The translations under genes and the position numbers were made by a program. From assembly GCA_030544235.1 (NCBI GenBank), contig CM060467.1, positions 4,265,001 through 4,329,000 on the forward strand: DNA of 64,000 bases, written 5' to 3'. Under the pieces are notes generated by a model. That model saw only the letters and a list, made by a program, of their open reading frames with translations. It was not told the DNA's origin and did no database searches. Source of the DNA: Lepturacanthus savala. Lineage: Eukaryota > Chordata > Actinopteri > Scombriformes > Trichiuridae. Shown here one piece after another: positions 12,085-64,000 of the stretch; position 1 is the first letter of the stretch, and each line of letters starts with the position of its first letter.

Positions 12085-12625
12085 ATAATAAAAAAAATAC
12101 AATTTCAAATTTAAAAAAAATACAATTGTAAATGAATAGAAATACTATTTAAAATGAAAAAATACATTTAAAATAAATTATATAAAAAACACAATTTTAA
12201 ATGAATAAAAATACAATTTAAAATGAAAAATACATTAAGAATAAATTAATAAAAAATACAATTTCAAATTAATAAACAAATACAATTTCAAATAAAAAAA
12301 TACAATTTCAAATTAATAAAAAATATAATTTTAGATGAATAAAAATACTATTTAAAATGAAAAATACATTAAAAATAAATTATATAAAAAATACTATTTT
12401 AAATTAATTAAAAATACAATTTAAAATGAATAAAAAATACTATTTAAAATGAAAAATACATTAAAAATAAATTAATAAAAAATACAATTTCAAATTAATA
12501 CAAAAATACTATTTAAAATGAAAAAAATATATTAAAAATAAATTATTTAAAAAAATACAATTTAAAATTTATAAAATAATACTATTTAAAATGAAAAAAT
12601 ACATCAAATACATTACATTTAAAAT
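12085..12625. repeat. A+T-rich degenerate tandem repeat
   Basis: About 540 bp built almost only of variants of AAAATACAATTTAAAATGAA and ATACATTAAAAATAAATTA, with slippage between them. Low complexity; no coding capacity. Confidence 0.85.
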
Positions 12626-13920
12626 GATCTGGTTCAAATAGCTTTTCTGGTGTCAGATATTTCTGCCCAGTGGTTTTTCTCCTTGAAGCTTTGTCCACAC
12701 TGATCAGTAAACCCTTCAGGCTCATCATATTCTTATTCTATAAATGTTATTTAATTAATTTAACTTTATCTAACTTTATATCTAAGTTTCTGGTTGAAGC
12801 AGGTCACTCCTCTAAAGCTCCACTTCTCTTCATTGAATCCTGCGCAGCATCGTTTTTATTTTTATTTATTTTTTTGTATTTTTCCACTGTGCAGCTATAA
12901 AGGTCAGGCCGTCTGAGGTCCAGATGCGTCACCGCTGTAAAAATACTCTCTGGACCCGGGTCGGGTCAGCATCAGGTCCGCTGCTGCTACGGAAACATCT
13001 CAGGTTACCGTGGAAACGGTGTTTTATGTCTGAGCAGGAGATAAATTTAGGTCAAATAGTTTTTTCCTCCATTGACCTACATTGATGAAGCCACAATTTA
13101 ACTTTAACTTTGACTCCTATGAACCATAAATCCTGTTCTGGATGATTCATCTCGTGCCTTTTCTAATAAATAAATAAAATAATCAAAGTTTCTTTTAATT
13201 TTTAGGGGTAATAATCTCACTCTAATCAATCAAAAAATTCCCTTCAAATGCACTTTTAAGGGAAGTAAAGAGGAAAAAACCCACAAATATTAATAAGAAA
13301 CTTGAATCTTCACATCAGGAGTCATATAAAGTCAAATACACAAGCCACAAAACACGTTTTCAGCTTTTATTGACTTTTATTAACCATAAATCCTGTTCTG
13401 GATGATCCGTCTTGTGCCTTTTCTACAAAAAAACAAAAAGATTGAGAGACGTGTGTGAAATTGCAGGAGAGAAATCAGTGAATAAGCTGCAGAATCAGTT
13501 GATTGAAGGCGTCAGAGCATCACAGCAGGATGAGGAGTAATCACTTCAGATTAGAATTAAGGGAGGATTCACTGCTATGAACGTCCAGTAGAATAAATAG
13601 TTTTACAAAATTCTGTTATTTGAATAAATTAGGGAAATAAAGCAATAATTAAATGCAATAAAAGGCCAACATTTGTTGTTTAGTGTTAGTTTTACAGTTG
13701 ATTTCTGATGTAATATCACTGGAATGTGGTTAATCATATTAAACATTCATGTAGGGCTGCAACCAGCTATTACCTCCATTATTGATAAATCTTTATTGAT
13801 TAATTACATGAATTGCTGCAAAATAGAACATTTTCACAGCAGAAATAGCAAGAAACCTATATAACATTTAAAAACGAAGACACTAAAACAACTTAAGATT
13901 AACTAAATACATGTAAAATG
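12626..13920. other. Intergenic DNA with a 260-bp-spaced direct repeat
   Basis: AACCATAAATCCTGTTCTGG occurs at 13122 and again at 13382, with similar flanks, pointing to a local tandem duplication of about 260 bp. TAGGGCTGCAACCAGC near 13753 resembles the end of a common fish hAT-type repeat. No gene is visible. Confidence 0.5.
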
Positions 13921-15030
13921 TTCTTAAAGGGACATACACATAAATATCAGAACTGTTCTTAAAGGGACATACACATAAATATCAGAACTGTTCTTAAAGG
14001 GACATACACGTAAATATCAGAACTGTTCTTAAAGGGACATATACACAAATATCAGAACTGTTCTTAAAGGGACATACACATAAATGTCACATTTGTTCTT
14101 AAAGGGACATACACATAAATATCAGAACTGTTCTTAAAGGGACATACACACAAATATCAGAATTGTTCTTAAAGGGACATACACATAAATGTTGCATTTG
14201 TTCTTAAAGGGACATAGACATAAATATCAGAACTGTTCTTAAAGGGACATGTACATAAATGTCGCATTTGTTCTTAAAGGGACATGCACATAAATATCAG
14301 AACTGTTCTTAAAGGGACATACACATAAATGTCGCATTTGTTCTTAAAGGGACATACACATAAATATCAGAACTGTTCTTAAAGGGACATACACATAAAT
14401 GTCGCATTTGTTCTTAAAGGGACATACACGTAAACATCACATATGTTCTTAAACTGCTATATAATGTAAATGTCAAATCTCTTTTTAAAGGGATTGCCAC
14501 ATAAATGAGGCATTTGTTCCTAAAGGGATATACATGTAAATGTTTAATTTGTTCTTAAAGGGACATACGCATAAATATAACTGTTCTTAAAGGGATTTAG
14601 ACATCAACATCATATCTGTTCTTAAAGGGACATACACATGTAAATGTTGAATTTGTTCTTAAAGGGATATACGCATAAATATCACAACTCTTCTTAAAGG
14701 GACATACACATAAACGTCACATCTGTTCTTAAAGGGACATACACATAAATGTCTCTTTTTAAAGGGACATGCATGTAAATGACGCATTTGTTCTTAAAGG
14801 GATATACGTGCAAATGTTAAATCTGTTCTTAAAGAGACATACATATAAATGTCACATCTGTTCTTAAAGGGATATACATGTAAATGTTGAATTTGTTCTT
14901 ACAGTGATATACACATCTGTGTTCTTAAAGGGACATACACATAATCGCACATCTGTTAAAGGGATATACACGTAAATGTCACATCTCTTTTTAAAGGGAC
15001 ATGCACGTAAATTGTTCTTAAAGGGATATA
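13921..15030. repeat. 35-bp minisatellite, about 31 copies
   Basis: Units start TTCTTAAAGGGACATACACA and repeat every 35 bp exactly from 13921 (13956, 13991, 14026, 14061 and so on). Later copies drift and lose bases. Between about 14166 and 14410 two unit types alternate, one ending ATATCAGAACTG and the other ATGTCGCATTTG or similar, which gives a 70-bp higher-order unit. The array ends about 190 bp before the acceptor of the first LARS2 coding exon. Chance frames through it have no biological support. Confidence 0.95.
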
Positions 15031-15220
15031 AGCAGCATATTCTCACTAGATCTAGAACATATTTGGCATCTTTGCTTTATAAATGGCTTAAAATAATTGT
15101 TTTATTAGCAAAACTGTAAGAGATTAACTAAATAATGAATCAGTCATTCCAGCTCCTTCTGTTCATAACCTACCTCCAGAAAACAAACAATCCGGTTTAA
15201 AGTGTCCGTCCCTGTTTCAG

Positions 15221-15231
15221 TTGACAGAACC
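15221..15231 (+). other. LARS2: LARS2 5' UTR fragment after a splice acceptor
   Basis: The sequence CCTGTTTCAG ends at 15220 and looks like a 3' splice site; only 11 bases separate it from the ATG at 15232. The start context has A at -3. The preceding in-frame codons contain no better start. An upstream non-coding exon is therefore likely. Confidence 0.6.
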
Positions 15232-61804
<46,573 letters not shown>

Positions 61805-62020
61805 GAGTTTGTGAGCGTGACTCAGTGATTGGTGGAGGAGTCGAGTTTTACTGCAGGTTCTGACACGAACGTCTGATTTAGTGTGAAAGTATCTAAGACT
61901 CATAGGGATAAATTCATCCAAAGCCCCAAACGTAGCTTCTTCTGTTATAATTCTAATAGCAAAGTTGTGTAAATGTACAATAGTAACATCAAAGAATCCA
62001 AATAAACAGGTGTCGAGTCT
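61805..62020 (+). terminator. LARS2: LARS2 3' UTR with candidate poly(A) signal
   Basis: The first canonical AATAAA after the stop is at 62001-62006; a second is at 62449-62454, followed by a G/T-containing stretch. The 3' UTR would be about 220 nt if the first is used. The first signal lies inside the MITE of the next entry. Confidence 0.45.
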
Positions 62021-62333
62021 AAAAAATACAATTTCTTTATTCATAACAAGATTTTAGCAGCAAATTACACATTTTATGTGGATTTTTTAAAGGAAACAAC
62101 AAGTATTATGGATGCAGAGGTGTTCATAACTTCATAACTTTATTTACAGTTGACAAGTTTTAAAAGAATTAAAACACATGCTATTACAGGTTTATATTCT
62201 AAGGGAATTAAATACTTAAAATTGACCATTCTCTCCAAAAAAATCATGATTTTTTTTGTAAAATTGGACTTTCAAATGACAAGAAATCAACATGAATGCA
62301 ACTCAGACATTTGTGTCAGAAATTGCAGTAAAA
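61846..62333. mobile_element. MITE overlapping the LARS2 3' UTR
   Basis: The left end TTTTACTGCAGGTTCTGACA and the right end, on the other strand TTTTACTGCAATTTCTGACA, match at 18 of 20 and, extended, 26 of 30. 488 bp, no coding capacity. Relatives lie at 6796-6873, 37800-38000 and 52370-52740. No clear target duplication is visible, so the superfamily is unknown. It begins 41 bp after the LARS2 stop codon. Confidence 0.75.
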
Positions 62334-62735
62334 TCTAATTTTTTGACCTTTAACCCCTCTAATGGACGCAGTGAGTCATTAAGGAGAGACAGACAATAAT
62401 GTAAATATAATTAAAGTCATTTTATTTAAATTATCCTGTTCTTTTTTTAATAAAAGACTCAGTGGATTTGCTTTTCTCCTCTTCTCGTCTCGTTTCTAAG
62501 TTCTGACCCATAACAACCTCTTAGACCGGGTCTCTGTCCGTCTCTGTCCTAAAACCCTGATTCTGCCTCGTCACCGTTTCTCTTCACCCTTTATCATCAT
62601 TTTTAGCCGCAGAGCTTCTTCTGATCCTCGTCGCCGTCAGGAGATTCGTTAGAAGAGCCTGAAACGTGAGACGTGTCCGTTTTTACTCCTGGTTTTAAAG
62701 GTTTAAAGGTGAGTAAGCAGCGATTTGATGTCAAA
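62334..62735. other. Intergenic DNA downstream of LARS2
   Basis: Partly pyrimidine-rich (62450-62620). No gene, domain or repeat match is recognised. Confidence 0.4.
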
Positions 62736-64000
62736 TATGTCAAATACAGAGTCTTAAAAGCAGTTAACTTATAAAATAATACCTTAAAAACACTGGAAAT
62801 CTGGAAATCTGGGTTTTAAATTAGTGCAGTTTTAGGTTTTAGTGAAAACATCTTTTATATAAATGTAGTAGACATTAAATACATGAAAATATTTACAATT
62901 AAAAACAATGAATAGATGTTTTTTTGTATAATTCTGTTTGCTGTAGTAGTTTGTTTAAAATTAAATTATACATTTATTAATACATTTCAAATTAATACAC
63001 TTCATACATTGTTGTTGCTACTTTATAATCTACTAAATCCAGAATTTGAAGGTTTTTAACTTAATAAATATAATAAATAATTAAATAATAGGTTTTTATA
63101 GGTGTTATATGCATTTTCCCATATTTCTAAATAATATGTTAAGTAAGAAACAACCAATAAATATAATATACAGCACATGTTGATTCAACAAATCCTTCAT
63201 CTTCTATATTATGGTAAATATTTAATATTATTTAATATAATATTTAAATATTTTAATACCTTAAAAGTCCTGAATTTGTAAATCTGGGTCTTAAAATTAG
63301 TGCGGTTTTAGGTTTTTATGTCATTAAATACATGAAAATATTCACTAAAAACTACATTTTATATAAATCTGTTTGCTGTAATACATCATATTATTAAATA
63401 TAATAAAAATACTTTGACTTTTCTTAAACCTACTAACTATAACACTAGATAAAACACTTCATACACTGTTGTTGCTACTTTATAATCTACTAAATCTAAA
63501 ATTTTAAGGTTTTTAATTTAATAAATATAATAAATAATTAAATAATAAATAATTAGAATGAAAATAGCTTTTTATAGGTGTTATTCATTCATTTTCCTAT
63601 ATTTCTAAACAATCTGTTAAGTAAGAAACAACCAATAAATATAATATACAGCACATGTTGATTCAACAAATCCTTCATCTTCTATATTATGGTAAATATT
63701 TAATTCATAAAATAATACCTTAAAAGTCCTGAATTTGTAATTCTGGGTCTTAAAATTTGTGCAGTTTTAGGTTTTAATGAAAACATCATATATATAGATG
63801 TAGTAGACATTAAATACATGAAAATATTCACTAAAAACTACATGATATTATATAAATATAATAAAAAATACTTTCATTTTCTTAAACCTATTAACTATAA
63901 CAGTAGATAAAACACTTCATACACTGTTGTTGCTACTTTATAATCTACTAAATCTAAAATATGAAGGTTTTTAATTTAATAAATAATCTATTTGATGTTC
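62736..64000. repeat. Tandem array, unit about 460-480 bp
   Basis: ACCTTAAAA recurs at 62781, 63258 and 63718, each time followed by an AATCTGGGT or similar block, GGTTTTAG, ACATTAAATACATGAAAATA and CACTGTTGTTGCTACTTTAT in the same order. At least 2.7 units are visible, and the array runs off the right edge. Very AT-rich; no coding capacity. Confidence 0.88.

Noticed and set aside
1503..12900. Short open frames upstream of LARS2 (60-120 residues) as genes
   Set aside because: None has a recognisable domain or splice structure, and several run through simple repeats.
13921..15030. AGAACTGTTCT at unit junctions, resembling a glucocorticoid response element
   Set aside because: The half-sites are one base apart instead of three, so it is not a GRE; it is a by-product of the 35-bp repeat.
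15202..15231. Upstream in-frame start for LARS2 (GTG at 15202)
   Set aside because: Non-ATG, and it lies before a good splice acceptor; the ATG at 15232 has A at -3 and begins a proper presequence.

Overview
The window is vertebrate nuclear DNA, most likely from a ray-finned (teleost) fish. The evidence is one spliced gene with short GT-AG exons, very long CA/GT microsatellites, an intact Tc1-type DNA transposon, a jockey-superfamily LINE typical of fish, and many short MITE-like repeats in AT-rich introns. I see no prokaryotic features.

Only one host gene is supported: LARS2, mitochondrial leucyl-tRNA synthetase, on the + strand. Twenty coding exons between 15232 and 61804 join without a frame break (2703 nt) into a 900-residue protein plus stop. 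It begins with an arginine-rich mitochondrial presequence. It carries the class I motifs HMGH (residues 95-98) and KMSKS (636-640), a reduced CP1 editing domain and a C-terminal tRNA-binding domain. A 3' splice acceptor directly before the start codon implies at least one non-coding 5' exon upstream. Its position is not certain; candidates are discussed at about 11.4 kb and, as an alternative promoter, at 18.1 kb.

Layout: 1-728 is a 62-bp tandem array that continues off the left edge. 729-15219 is intergenic or 5' non-coding DNA made of dispersed repeats, AT-rich DNA and several GC-richer single-copy-looking islands, ending in a 1.1-kb, 35-bp minisatellite (13921-15030). 15232-61804 is LARS2. 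Its introns hold most of the repeats: a 247-bp pure GT run, three hAT-like MITEs with 8-bp target duplications, a 327-bp Tc1-like MITE relative upstream, an intact 1.6-kb Tc1-type element with a complete DD34E transposase 76 bp before exon 13, a 5'-truncated LINE joined to a decayed Tc1-type fragment, and several minisatellites. 61805-62333 is the 3' UTR region, overlapped by another MITE. From about 62.74 kb to the right edge runs a tandem array of about 460 bp per unit.

The most interesting item outside the gene is a repeat family present about 13 times in the window in both orientations. Its complete copies are about 550-660 bp, end in imperfect inverted repeats beginning TTAACC, and are bounded by TTAA, as in piggyBac-type MITEs. 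Some copies carry a perfect DR1 nuclear-receptor element. Other points worth following are degeneration of the LARS2 editing motif, UG-rich 3' splice sites at three LARS2 exons, an excess of RFX X-box motifs, and a MITE that appears to supply the LARS2 poly(A) signal.
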